Assembly (NCBI GenBank): GCA_027531395.1
Contig: JAPZRO010000007.1
Span: forward strand, 152,408-216,407
DNA length: 64,000 nucleotides
Direction of reading: 5' to 3'
Origin: Porphyrobacter sp.
GTDB taxonomy: Bacteria > Pseudomonadota > Alphaproteobacteria > Sphingomonadales > Sphingomonadaceae
Program-made: the position numbers and the translations under genes
Notes under the pieces: model-generated
Seen by the model: only the letters and a program-made list of their open reading frames with translations
Databases searched by the model: none
Told to the model about the DNA's origin: nothing
Part shown: positions 1 to 7,985 of the stretch, piece by piece
Numbering within the stretch: position 1 is the first letter of the stretch
Layout of the letters: each line of letters opens with the position of its first letter

Positions 1-321
1 ATGGCCCAGCCGCAGAACGCTGCGCGCGCATTGAAGCTCGGCTGGCGCTCGGCCGACATCATGTGGCGGCTCGCGGGCGACACCGCGACCGATTACAACC
101 ACTACACCAAGCGCGCGATCCTCGCGGGCATCTACAGCGCCACTCTGGCGGTGTTCGTCAATGACGAGAGCGAGGGCAAGGCCGACACCCACGCCTTCCT
201 CGAGCGCCGGATCGACGGGGTGATGAAGTTCGAGAAGGCCAAGGCGCAGTTCCTCGGCAAGGACCGCGAACTGCCGAGCCTGACGCGCTTCCTCGGGCGG
301 CTGCGCTACCCGGCGCGATAA
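1..321 (+). CDS. COQ9 family ubiquinone biosynthesis protein, C-terminal part
   Basis: This is the last 106 residues of a COQ9-like protein; the gene runs off the left edge of the window, so the first ATG is probably internal. COQ9 proteins bind lipid and assist the hydroxylation steps of ubiquinone synthesis. The visible part carries the family's C-terminal helices, including the segments GWRSADIMWRLAGD, TDYNHYTKRAILAGIY and FLERRIDGVMKFEKAK, which I recognise from alphaproteobacterial COQ9. Family members are about 200-220 residues, so roughly half is missing. ubiE and ubiB, also ubiquinone genes, lie about 31 kb away in this window and are not linked to it. Confidence 0.85.
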   Translation: MAQPQNAARALKLGWRSADIMWRLAGDTATDYNHYTKRAILAGIYSATLAVFVNDESEGKADTHAFLERRIDGVMKFEKAKAQFLGKDRELPSLTRFLGRLRYPAR

Positions 322-409
322 GCGCATCCGAACTGGTGGATTATACCGGGCGTGCGCCTCGCGCTGCCGCCCAACCTTGCCTATTGCCTGTCACAGATTC
401 GCAAGCCAT

Positions 410-430
410 CTTGACGCTTGCGGGGTCAAG
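410..430. promoter_or_regulatory. small inverted repeat upstream of ssb
   Basis: CTTGAC and GTCAAG form a 6-bp inverted repeat with a 9-bp spacer, 24 bases before the ssb start codon. It could be an operator or part of the ssb leader. It does not match the alphaproteobacterial LexA box (GTTC-N7-GTTC), so SOS control is not supported by this site. The repeat is short enough to be chance. Confidence 0.2.
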
Positions 431-453
431 ACATTGACGGGAAGGGTATTTCG

Positions 454-999
454 ATGGCGGGTTCGCTCAACAAGGTCATGCTGATCGGCAATCTCGGCGC
501 CGATCCGGAAGTCCGCAGCTTCCAGAACGGCGGCAAGGTCTGCAACCTGCGCATCGCCACCACCGAAAGCTGGAAGGACCGCAACACCGGCGAAAAGCAG
601 GAGCGGACCGAGTGGCACACCGTGGCGATCTTCAACGAAGGTCTCGCGGGCGTGGCCGAGCGGTTCCTCAAGAAGGGCTCCAAGGTCTACATCGAAGGCC
701 AGCTCCAGACCCGCAAGTGGCAGGACCAGAACGGCAATGACCGCTATTCGACCGAAGTCGTGCTGCGCGGCCCCAATTCGGTGATGACCATGCTCGACGG
801 CGCCGGTGGCGGTGGCGGCATGGGTGGCGGCGGCGGTGCCCGCTCGGGCGGCTTCGGGGGCGGGAGCGGCGGCGGCAGCTATGGCGGCGGCGCGGGCGCT
901 GGCGGCGGCGGCTGGGATCAGGGCGGCGGCGCGTCGGGCGGCATGGGCGGCGGCGGTGGCGGCGGCTACGACGATCTCGACGACGACATTCCGTTTTGA
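454..999 (+). CDS. ssb: single-stranded DNA-binding protein
   Basis: This 181-residue protein binds single-stranded DNA in replication, recombination and repair. Residues about 5-110 form the OB fold, opening with [16 protein letters not shown] and including the conserved TEWHTVAIF segment. Residues about 117-170 are a very Gly-rich disordered linker, and the acidic tip ends in DDDIPF, the peptide that recruits partner proteins. I chose the ATG at 454 because the conserved N-terminus begins there and GGGAAGGG lies a few bases upstream; an in-frame TTG at 418 would only add a poorly conserved extension. The gene stands alone, with a promoter presumably in the 130 bases before it. Confidence 0.96.
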   Translation: MAGSLNKVMLIGNLGADPEVRSFQNGGKVCNLRIATTESWKDRNTGEKQERTEWHTVAIFNEGLAGVAERFLKKGSKVYIEGQLQTRKWQDQNGNDRYSTEVVLRGPNSVMTMLDGAGGGGGMGGGGGARSGGFGGGSGGGSYGGGAGAGGGGWDQGGGASGGMGGGGGGGYDDLDDDIPF

Positions 1000-1060
1000 C
1001 ACAGACACTTGTCGCGGGCTAGGCTCGCCCTGACCGGACACAGCTGGTCGGGGAGAGACC

Positions 1061-2227
1061 ATGCTTGCACGATTTTCCACGCTCGGCCTCGCGATAGCGG
1101 GTTCGGCCCTGTCCGGTCCTGCTCTGGCGGCGCAGGCCACACCTGCACCCACTCTCCCGATCCGCATCGCCCCGCCCTCAGGTGAGCCGCGCGAATGGAA
1201 TGTGCTCGCCTGGCAGGTGTCGGATGTGACATGCGACGGGGGTATCCGCGTCGCCCCTGCCCGTCTCGTGGCGCCGGAACCGCAATTGCAGACGCGGATC
1301 ACATTAGACGCGGACGAACCCCAGACGGTTGTCATCAACTTCGCTGTCGATGCCGAGGGCCGGGCGTACGACATCTCCAGCAAGACCGAGCCGCGCTTGC
1401 GTTTGAGATCCCGCGATCTTGCGCCTGCGCTGCGTGCCAGCCGCTTCGCCGTCGACACGCCGCAGACCGGCTGCACCATTAGCTACACCCCCCGGTTGGA
1501 ACGCATGGCCGAAGCGCCGGCGGAGACCGTCGCCCGGCTCGGCGTAGGCCAGCGGCTGCGTATGCCCAAGGAAGCGTGGGAGCGGATCGCGTCGGGCGAC
1601 TGCCGCAACACCCCCCGCGTCGCGCCGCTCACCCGCAGCTACCCCGATTTCCGCGAGCTCACCCGGCGCGAGGGCGAGCGTCAATGGACCTATGTCACCT
1701 ATGATCTCGATGCCGAGGGCGTGCCGGTGAACCTCGCCGTCCCGCTGACCTCAGGCTATGCCGAACTCGACGCCGCAGCGCGTGAAGCCGTGGCCGCCGG
1801 GCGCTATGCCGGGGGCCCGCGCACCGGCTGCGTGCAGGCGTGGTGGACCGGACCGGAGATCGTCCCCGCCCCGCCGATCCCGCCCAAATCCGAGACCGAG
1901 GGCAATCCGGCCTGCGAAATCAAGGACCGCTGGGAAAAAGAGCCGCGCCTTACTTTCCCGCTCAACTACCAGCAGCGCGCGATCGAAGGCTGGGCGATCC
2001 TGCGCTACGATGTTGCGCCGTGGGGCGATATCGGCGCGATCGAGGTGCTGGCCGCCCAGCCCAGCGCCGAATTCGGCGAGGCGGCGGTCAACGTCATCCG
2101 GCAGGCGCGGTTCAAGCCGCAGGAGAGCGGGCTCAAGGGCTGCGTCGATCGGGTGATCTTCCGCATCCGCGCCGATGAGCGCGAGATGCAGGAGGCCGGT
2201 GCCGAAATGGGGGCAATTACCGATTGA
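1061..2227 (+). CDS. exported protein with two TonB C-terminal-like domains
   Basis: The 388-residue product has a Sec signal peptide (residues 1-23, cleaved near ALAAQ). The rest looks periplasmic. Two segments resemble the TonB C-terminal fold: residues about 205-270, with the pattern YVTYDLDAEGVPVNL, and about 300-375, with AIEGWAILRYDVAPWGDI followed by a FKP motif. Database entries of this kind are usually called energy transducer TonB, but this one lacks the N-terminal membrane anchor and the Pro-rich spacer of true TonB, so ExbB/ExbD coupling is unlikely. A GGGGAGA ribosome site precedes the ATG. The specific role is unknown. Confidence 0.75.
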   Translation: MLARFSTLGLAIAGSALSGPALAAQATPAPTLPIRIAPPSGEPREWNVLAWQVSDVTCDGGIRVAPARLVAPEPQLQTRITLDADEPQTVVINFAVDAEGRAYDISSKTEPRLRLRSRDLAPALRASRFAVDTPQTGCTISYTPRLERMAEAPAETVARLGVGQRLRMPKEAWERIASGDCRNTPRVAPLTRSYPDFRELTRREGERQWTYVTYDLDAEGVPVNLAVPLTSGYAELDAAAREAVAAGRYAGGPRTGCVQAWWTGPEIVPAPPIPPKSETEGNPACEIKDRWEKEPRLTFPLNYQQRAIEGWAILRYDVAPWGDIGAIEVLAAQPSAEFGEAAVNVIRQARFKPQESGLKGCVDRVIFRIRADEREMQEAGAEMGAITD

Positions 2228-2240
2228 CCCTCTCGCGAGC

Positions 2241-3887
2241 TCAGAACGACTGGCTGACTCTCACATTGATGCGCGGGCTGCGGTCATCGGTGTCGTAGCG
2301 CGGCTCGGTCAGAGGCACGGCGACTTCGAGATCGAGATCGAGCGTGCGCGTCACGTCGGCGCGCAAGCCCCCGCCCCCAGAGGCCAGCGAAGTGCTCCCC
2401 CCGCCCCCGGCAAGGTTCGTCACCACCCCACCATCGGCGAAGGCATAGAGCTGGAGATGCTCGAACGCGCCAAGCGCGCGCGGCCAGTCGTAGCGCAGCT
2501 CGCCCACCCCGGCGGCGCCCTGATCGCCGATCGCCTGCCCGAAATCATAGCCGCGCAGGAAGGCATTGCCGCCGAGCACAAAGTTCTCGCCGACCAGCAG
2601 CGGATCGGTCGAAAGCTGGCCGCTCGCCGCCAGCGAAAGGCTCACCCGTGCCGCCAGCGCGCGCCGCCAGTTCAGCCACCAAGAGACGGTGGTGAAGCCG
2701 GGTCCGGCATCGGGCCGCGAGGCGAGCGGATCGCCGAGCGCCGTCGCGCCGAAAATGTCGAGCCCCTGGCTCACGGTGGCGCGCCCCTGCAAGGTGCCGC
2801 CTGCCAGCGGGCCAAAACCGTAGAAGCCCAGCCGCGCGAGCGCGATCCGGTCGTGCCGCGCGAGGGTGCCGAAGCTGTCCTGCCGCAGGTCCTGCAGCTC
2901 CGCGCTCGCTTCCAGCCACAGGCTGCGGCGCTGGGTGCGCAGCAGCGGATGGCGCATCCGCACCCCGCCCTGCCACGATTGCCCCAGCAGCTCGCGCGCC
3001 GCGAGATAGGCGCCCGGCTCGGTGCGCGACCATGAGCCGAAACCGCCGAGCAGCGTGCCGGCATCATTCACCACCACACTGTATCTCGCACTGAAGAAGG
3101 CCAGTTCGTCGGGATCGAGCGGCGTCGTCGAGAAGCTGAGATCGACCTGGTCGCGCGGGGAGATCAGGCCATTGGCATCAAGGTCGATCCGCGCCCGCAG
3201 CGGCCCGACCGGTTTGGTGCCGTCACTCGCCAGCAGCACCGAGCCGCCGACATCCTCGCGCCGCGCATCGACCACCAGAATGCGGCGGCCGCCATCGCGT
3301 TCGAAGCGGGTCTTGCGGATCCACACGCCGGAAAGGTCGTCGGCCAGCAACACTTCGCGCTGGAGCGCGGCAATGGTGAGCGGGCGGATGGCGAGCAGGC
3401 GTTCGAGCTGGCGGCGGACGGCGGGATCATCGGTGCCTTCGATGCGGATCGCGTCGATCCCGCCCTCGTCCACCCGCACCCGCAGCACCCCGCCCTCGAG
3501 CGCCTGCTCGGGGATCAGGGCCGTGGCGAGCACATAGCCCTGCGCGCGGGCATGATTGACGATCGCATCGGTCAATCTGCGTAGTTCGGCGCGGTCGAGC
3601 GTACGGCCGGCAAAGGGTTCGATCACGGCGGCGAAATCGCCCCGGTCGAGCGCCACCAGCCCGTCGATCACGATCGCACCGACCGCCAGATCGGCGCCCT
3701 CGCGGGTGCTGGCCGGCATGTCGAGCACCGGTTGAATCTCGATTCGCACCGCCTCCTCGACCTCGACCATCGGCCGTTCACGTTCGACCTGCTGGGCGGG
3801 ATTGGTGCGGTCGAGCGCATCCTGCGCCGCCAGTCCGTGACTGGCAAGCAAGACCTGACACGAAATGAGGCCCTTAACCGAACGCAA
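2241..3887 (-). CDS. ShlB/FhaC/HecB-type two-partner secretion transporter (TpsB)
   Basis: TpsB proteins are 16-stranded outer-membrane barrels of the Omp85 superfamily that export one large TpsA exoprotein. This 548-residue protein has a short signal peptide (cleaved about residue 22), a POTRA_2 domain at about 70-142 (GAIVIDGLVAL to VLRVRVDEG), a second POTRA at about 143-215 and a barrel to the C-terminus. The loop-6 motif appears as FLRGYDFG near residue 458, and the chain ends in SQSF with the terminal Phe typical of BAM substrates. The start is a TTG just before the signal peptide. It is divergent from the FecR-domain gene across a 138-base gap. No gene with a TPS signal domain is seen in this window, so its cargo is unknown. 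Confidence 0.88.
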   Translation of the reverse strand: MRSVKGLISCQVLLASHGLAAQDALDRTNPAQQVERERPMVEVEEAVRIEIQPVLDMPASTREGADLAVGAIVIDGLVALDRGDFAAVIEPFAGRTLDRAELRRLTDAIVNHARAQGYVLATALIPEQALEGGVLRVRVDEGGIDAIRIEGTDDPAVRRQLERLLAIRPLTIAALQREVLLADDLSGVWIRKTRFERDGGRRILVVDARREDVGGSVLLASDGTKPVGPLRARIDLDANGLISPRDQVDLSFSTTPLDPDELAFFSARYSVVVNDAGTLLGGFGSWSRTEPGAYLAARELLGQSWQGGVRMRHPLLRTQRRSLWLEASAELQDLRQDSFGTLARHDRIALARLGFYGFGPLAGGTLQGRATVSQGLDIFGATALGDPLASRPDAGPGFTTVSWWLNWRRALAARVSLSLAASGQLSTDPLLVGENFVLGGNAFLRGYDFGQAIGDQGAAGVGELRYDWPRALGAFEHLQLYAFADGGVVTNLAGGGGSTSLASGGGGLRADVTRTLDLDLEVAVPLTEPRYDTDDRSPRINVRVSQSF

Positions 3888-4025
3888 GACCTACAAACCC
3901 CCTAAAGAAGCGCTCTCGGCCTACGATCGAAAGGTTAATCAATCGGAATTTTAAGACCTCATTTACCAGTCTTCTAAACGGGGCTGGAGCGGGTGCGGGC
4001 CTATCAAGCAGGCAAGGAGACTGCC

Positions 4026-5639
4026 ATGCGTATGCTCGCCCGCCTGTTCCTGCCCCTGATCCTACTGCTGTTCAGCGGCGTGCCTGCGCTCGCCCAGAAC
4101 GGGGCCTGGACCATCAGCGAAACCAAGGGAACCGTGATCGTCATCGACGCGCGCGGCCAGCGACCTGCCACGGGCGGGCTCCAGCTCAGCGCAGGCGCGA
4201 CCGTGCGCACCCAGGCGAAATCCTCGGCAGTGCTCGTGCGCGGGCGCGAGTTCGTGACGCTGCGCCAGAACGCGCAGATCCGCATCCCGGAGGCGGCGCG
4301 CAGCCGTTCGATCATGCAGATCATCCAGGACTACGGCAGCGCGATGTTCAACATCGGCAAGCAGGCCGATCCGCATTTCGGGGTCGAGACGCCCTATCTC
4401 GCGGCGGTCGTGAAGGGCACCACCTTCATCATCACGGTCGGTTCGGACGGAGCGACCTTGCAGGTGACCGAGGGTGCGGTGGAGACCGCGACCCGCGATG
4501 GCGGTGCGCGCGAACTGGTGCTGCCGGGCGCGGTGGCGATGGTAGCGGCGGGCGATCCGATGCGGCTGGTGCTCGAAGGCGAGACCCGCAAGGTGATCGA
4601 TTCCCCGGCGCGTCCGGCGACGGTCGGCGCGGCGGCAGCGTCGCCCGCAGCAGCGCAGGGGCCGGGAGCGACGCAGGCGCGCAGCCCGGTGGCGGAGAAC
4701 GCCGTCCAGCGCCTCGCCGAACCGATCGCCAGCACCCCGGCCGATCTCGGCCGCCTGTCGGGCGGCTTCGTATCGGGCGAGGTAGCGGTGGTCACCGCCA
4801 CGGTCGTCGCCGAGAACACCACGCGCAGGAGCGGCGGCACTGGTGGCGGCAGCAATGGCAACGGTTCCGGCAACGGGAACACCGGCGGTAATGGAACCGG
4901 CGGCACAGGCAGCAGCGGCGGCTCTGGCAGCAGTGGCTCTAGCAATGGTTCCGGCAGCGGTAGTGCTGGCGGCAGTGGAGGCGGATCCGGCAGCGGCAAC
5001 GGCTCGGGCGGCGACGCAGGCACTGGCAATGGCGGCTCGGGCAATGGTGGCGATAACGGTTCCGGAAACGGGAGCGGCAACGGCTCGGGCAACGACAATG
5101 GCTCCGGCAGCGGCAATGGCTCCGGCAACGGCGGATCGGGCGGCGACGGCGGGAACGGGAACGGCAACGGCGGTGACAACGGCACCGGGAACGGCAACGG
5201 TGGCGGCAACGGCACCGGTGGCGACGGCGGGACCGGAAACGGCAACGGCGGCGGCAACGGCTCGGGTGGCGACGACGGCACCGGGAACGGCAACGGTGGC
5301 GGCAACGGTGGCGGTGGCGACGACGGTACCGGCAATGGCAACGGCGGTGGCAACGGCTCGGGTGGCGATGACGGCACCGGGAACGGCAACGGTGGCGACG
5401 GCACCGGGAACGGCAACGGCGGTGGCAATGGCGGCAATGGCGGCAATGGCGGCAATGGCCAGGGCCAGCGCGGCGGACCTGGCGACGGCAAGTTCGATAT
5501 CTCCGGTCGGGACAAGGCGTTCGATCACGGCTTCGACCCGGTCCCGGCCCGCATCGCGGACCCCCGCTTGGGCGAAACCGCTGCCTATGCGACCGCCGGG
5601 CGCGTCGAGGTCTACGAACACGCCGGACAACCCCGCTAG
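4026..5639 (+). CDS. exported FecR-domain protein with long Gly/Asn repeat tail
   Basis: The 537-residue product has a signal peptide (residues 1-24, ending ALAQ) and a FecR-type beta-helical domain at about 30-190, including GTVIVIDARG, the TLRQNAQIRIPE segment and the VETPYLAAVVKGTTFIITV core. After an Ala/Pro-rich spacer, residues about 270-480 are almost only Gly, Asn, Ser, Thr and Asp, partly as exact 48-bp tandem repeats. A short ordinary C-terminus follows (about 490-537). The ATG at 4026 is preceded by AAGGAGA. It lies 15 bases before the CHASE2-EAL gene and was probably transcribed with it, and it is divergent from TpsB. FecR domains here are not the classical iron-siderophore anti-sigma factor: there is no membrane anchor or sigma-factor gene. 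It could be a secreted or surface-attached protein and is a candidate TpsB cargo. Confidence 0.8.
   Translation: MRMLARLFLPLILLLFSGVPALAQNGAWTISETKGTVIVIDARGQRPATGGLQLSAGATVRTQAKSSAVLVRGREFVTLRQNAQIRIPEAARSRSIMQIIQDYGSAMFNIGKQADPHFGVETPYLAAVVKGTTFIITVGSDGATLQVTEGAVETATRDGGARELVLPGAVAMVAAGDPMRLVLEGETRKVIDSPARPATVGAAAASPAAAQGPGATQARSPVAENAVQRLAEPIASTPADLGRLSGGFVSGEVAVVTATVVAENTTRRSGGTGGGSNGNGSGNGNTGGNGTGGTGSSGGSGSSGSSNGSGSGSAGGSGGGSGSGNGSGGDAGTGNGGSGNGGDNGSGNGSGNGSGNDNGSGSGNGSGNGGSGGDGGNGNGNGGDNGTGNGNGGGNGTGGDGGTGNGNGGGNGSGGDDGTGNGNGGGNGGGGDDGTGNGNGGGNGSGGDDGTGNGNGGDGTGNGNGGGNGGNGGNGGNGQGQRGGPGDGKFDISGRDKAFDHGFDPVPARIADPRLGETAAYATAGRVEVYEHAGQPR
5181..5447 (+). repeat. 48-bp in-frame tandem repeat in the FecR gene
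   Basis: Units start at 5181, 5229, 5277 and 5325, each coding for 16 residues of the form GTGNGNGGGNGSGGDD. A shortened 27-bp unit follows at 5373 and a last degraded unit at 5400. The units differ at a few positions. Such arrays commonly change copy number by slippage or unequal recombination, so this tail may vary between strains. Confidence 0.85.
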
Positions 5640-5654
5640 GCGGCAGCAGCGCGC

Positions 5655-7985
5655 GTGAAACCCCTTCGCTCCGCCCTGCCGGATATCCCTGACTTGCTCT
5701 GGCTGCGGCTGGCAGGCACCCTCGCGCTTGCCCTGCTGTTGGCGATGGCGGCGGCGGGCGGCCTGTTCCGCCCCTTCGAGCACCGGCTGGAAGAGATCAC
5801 CTTCGCCCTGTTCGAGCGTCCGGCGAGCGGACAGGTGCACATCGTAGAGATGGATGCCGCCAGCATGGCCGCGATCCAGCGCTGGCCGTGGCCACGCGAA
5901 CACTATGCCCGGACTGTCGCTGCACTTGATGCCGCGGGCGTGCGCTCGATCAGCTTCGACGTCGATTTCTCCAGCAGCGCCGAACCCGCCGGTGATGCCG
6001 CCTTCGGTGCGGCCATCGCCGCCGCCAATGCCCCGGTGGCGCTGCCGACCTTCGCCCAGAGCGCGGGCTTCCGCGAAAGCCGCCAGCTCGACTCGCTGCC
6101 GATCGCGCCCTTGCGAGAGCACGCCCATCTCGCCTCGGTCTCGGTGGTGCCCGATGCCGATGGCTATGTCCGGCGGATGCCGCTGGGCACCGTCACCGGC
6201 ACGCTCGCGCGTCCCTCGATCGCGGCCTTTGTCGCGGGCCGCGCCGGGAGCGTGGGCGAGAGCTTTCCGATCGACTACAGCGTCAATCCCGGCGCCATCC
6301 CGCGCCACAGCTTCATCGCCATCGAGCGCGGCGAGTTCGATGCCGCCAGCCTCAAGGGCAAGGACGTGATCATCGGCGCGACCGCGATCGAGTTGGGCGA
6401 TCGCTACGCGGTGCCGCGCCACGGGGTGATCCCCGGAGTGATCGTGCAGGCGCTGGCCGCCGAGACCCTTGCCGAAGTCGTGCCGGTTTACGGCTCGTGG
6501 CCCGCCCCGCTGGCTCTCGCCGCGCTGCTGGCGCTGGTGGTCGGTGCCGCAGGACGGCGCGGCCGGGTGGCGCTGCGCTTCGCTCTTGCCGCAGGCGGGC
6601 TGGTGATCGCGTGGTTCGCGGTCCGGCTGTCCTTCGCGCTGTGGTTCGAGATTGTCCCGGCGCTGGTGTTGCTGGGCATGGCGACCGCGCTCCGGCTGAT
6701 GATCCTGACCCTGCGCCAGGCCGAACGCGCCCGGCGGATCGATCCCGAGAGCGGCCTGCCTAACAAGCTCGCGCTCGACAGCGGCAAGCCCGCACCGGAC
6801 ACACGCCACTTCATCGCCGCACAGATCGACGAATTCGACGCGCTCAAGCTGGCGGTGGGCGAGGACAATCTCGGCGATCTGCTGCGCCGGCTGGTCGAGC
6901 GCCTGCAGGTGGCGGGCAATGCCGATACCGTGTTCCGCATCGACAACCGCACGCTGGTGTGGGCCAGCCCGCTCGCGCTCGAAGAGCTCGAACAGCTGCT
7001 CGCGGGCCTCAGGGCGGTGATGCGCAGCCCCTTCGAAGTGGCCGGACGCCGGCTCGGCGTGTCGCTGACCTTCGGGGTCGCAGCGGCCGACATCACCGAG
7101 GCCGCCGGCAACGCCGCCCATGCCGCAAGCCTCGCCAAGCGCTCGGGCAAGCCGTGGCGGCTTCATACGGATGGCGAAGGCGAAGCGGCGAGCGAGCAGT
7201 TCTCGCTGCTGGGCGAACTCGACGAGGCGCTGGGCAATGGCGATGTGCGGGTGGCCTACCAGCCCAAGCTCAACCTTAAGACTGGCCGCATCGATTCGGT
7301 CGAGGCGCTGGTGCGCTGGAAGCATCCGGTGCGCGGGATGCTGCCGCCCGACAGCTTCATCCCGCTGATCGAGGAAGCCGGACGGATCGACGATCTCACG
7401 ATTGCGGTGCTGACCCGTTCGCTGGCCGACATGAAGAGCTGGTGCGAGCGCGGGCTGGTGGTGGGGGTTGCGGTCAATATCTCGGCCGGCCTGCTGGCCT
7501 CTGACAGCTTCGCCAGCCGCGCGCTGGCGGTGGTCGCGCGATCAGGCGCGCCGGTGCACCGGTTGACCTTCGAGGTTACCGAAAGCGCCCAGTTCGAAGA
7601 CACCGACAAGGCGATCGCCATTCTCGAAGCGTTCCAGGCAGCCGGCATCCGCATCTCGATGGACGATTACGGCACCGGCCAGTCGACGCTCAACTACCTC
7701 AAGCTGCTCCCGGTCTCGGAGCTCAAGATCGACCGGATGTTCGTGCAGCACGCGCATGTCGATCGCGGCGATGCGATGCTGGTGCGCTCGACCGTGCGGC
7801 TGGCGCATGAGCTCGGGCTGAAGGTCGTGGCCGAAGGGATCGAGGATGAGGCCTGCCTTGCTTTCCTCAAGAGCATCGGCTGCGATTACGCGCAGGGCTA
7901 TTTTGTCGGCCGGCCGATGAGCGCCGAGGATCTCGCGGCTCTGGTCGCCAGGCCGGCCAAGGGGCCAGCCGCCCGCGCAGCCTAA
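5655..7985 (+). CDS. CHASE2-EAL protein with degenerate GGDEF, probable c-di-GMP phosphodiesterase
   Basis: This 776-residue inner-membrane protein has an N-terminal TM segment (residues 14-34), an extracytoplasmic CHASE2 sensor domain (about 40-290), TM helices at about 285-355, a GGDEF-like domain (about 365-500) and an EAL domain (about 515-765). The EAL active site is intact: E550-A551-L552 sits in SVEALVRW, and DDYGTG, ESAQ and EGIE motifs follow, so c-di-GMP hydrolysis is expected. The GGDEF motif is replaced by FRIDNRTLVW, so cyclase activity is not expected. The start is GTG, 15 bases after the FecR gene. CHASE2 presumably senses a periplasmic signal, perhaps linked to the adjacent FecR or TpsB proteins. 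The stop overlaps the end of the convergent CHAT gene. Confidence 0.88.
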   Translation: MKPLRSALPDIPDLLWLRLAGTLALALLLAMAAAGGLFRPFEHRLEEITFALFERPASGQVHIVEMDAASMAAIQRWPWPREHYARTVAALDAAGVRSISFDVDFSSSAEPAGDAAFGAAIAAANAPVALPTFAQSAGFRESRQLDSLPIAPLREHAHLASVSVVPDADGYVRRMPLGTVTGTLARPSIAAFVAGRAGSVGESFPIDYSVNPGAIPRHSFIAIERGEFDAASLKGKDVIIGATAIELGDRYAVPRHGVIPGVIVQALAAETLAEVVPVYGSWPAPLALAALLALVVGAAGRRGRVALRFALAAGGLVIAWFAVRLSFALWFEIVPALVLLGMATALRLMILTLRQAERARRIDPESGLPNKLALDSGKPAPDTRHFIAAQIDEFDALKLAVGEDNLGDLLRRLVERLQVAGNADTVFRIDNRTLVWASPLALEELEQLLAGLRAVMRSPFEVAGRRLGVSLTFGVAAADITEAAGNAAHAASLAKRSGKPWRLHTDGEGEAASEQFSLLGELDEALGNGDVRVAYQPKLNLKTGRIDSVEALVRWKHPVRGMLPPDSFIPLIEEAGRIDDLTIAVLTRSLADMKSWCERGLVVGVAVNISAGLLASDSFASRALAVVARSGAPVHRLTFEVTESAQFEDTDKAIAILEAFQAAGIRISMDDYGTGQSTLNYLKLLPVSELKIDRMFVQHAHVDRGDAMLVRSTVRLAHELGLKVVAEGIEDEACLAFLKSIGCDYAQGYFVGRPMSAEDLAALVARPAKGPAARAA

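Noticed and set aside
3888..4025. CtrA binding site (TTAA-N7-TTAA) between TpsB and the FecR gene
   Set aside because: The two TTAA words here are 12 bases apart, not 7, so the site does not fit the consensus.
4062..7325. A 1087-codon open frame antisense to the FecR and CHASE2-EAL genes
   Set aside because: It mirrors two well-supported genes in GC-rich codons, is low-complexity where the Gly/Asn repeats lie, and shows no domain or ribosome site.
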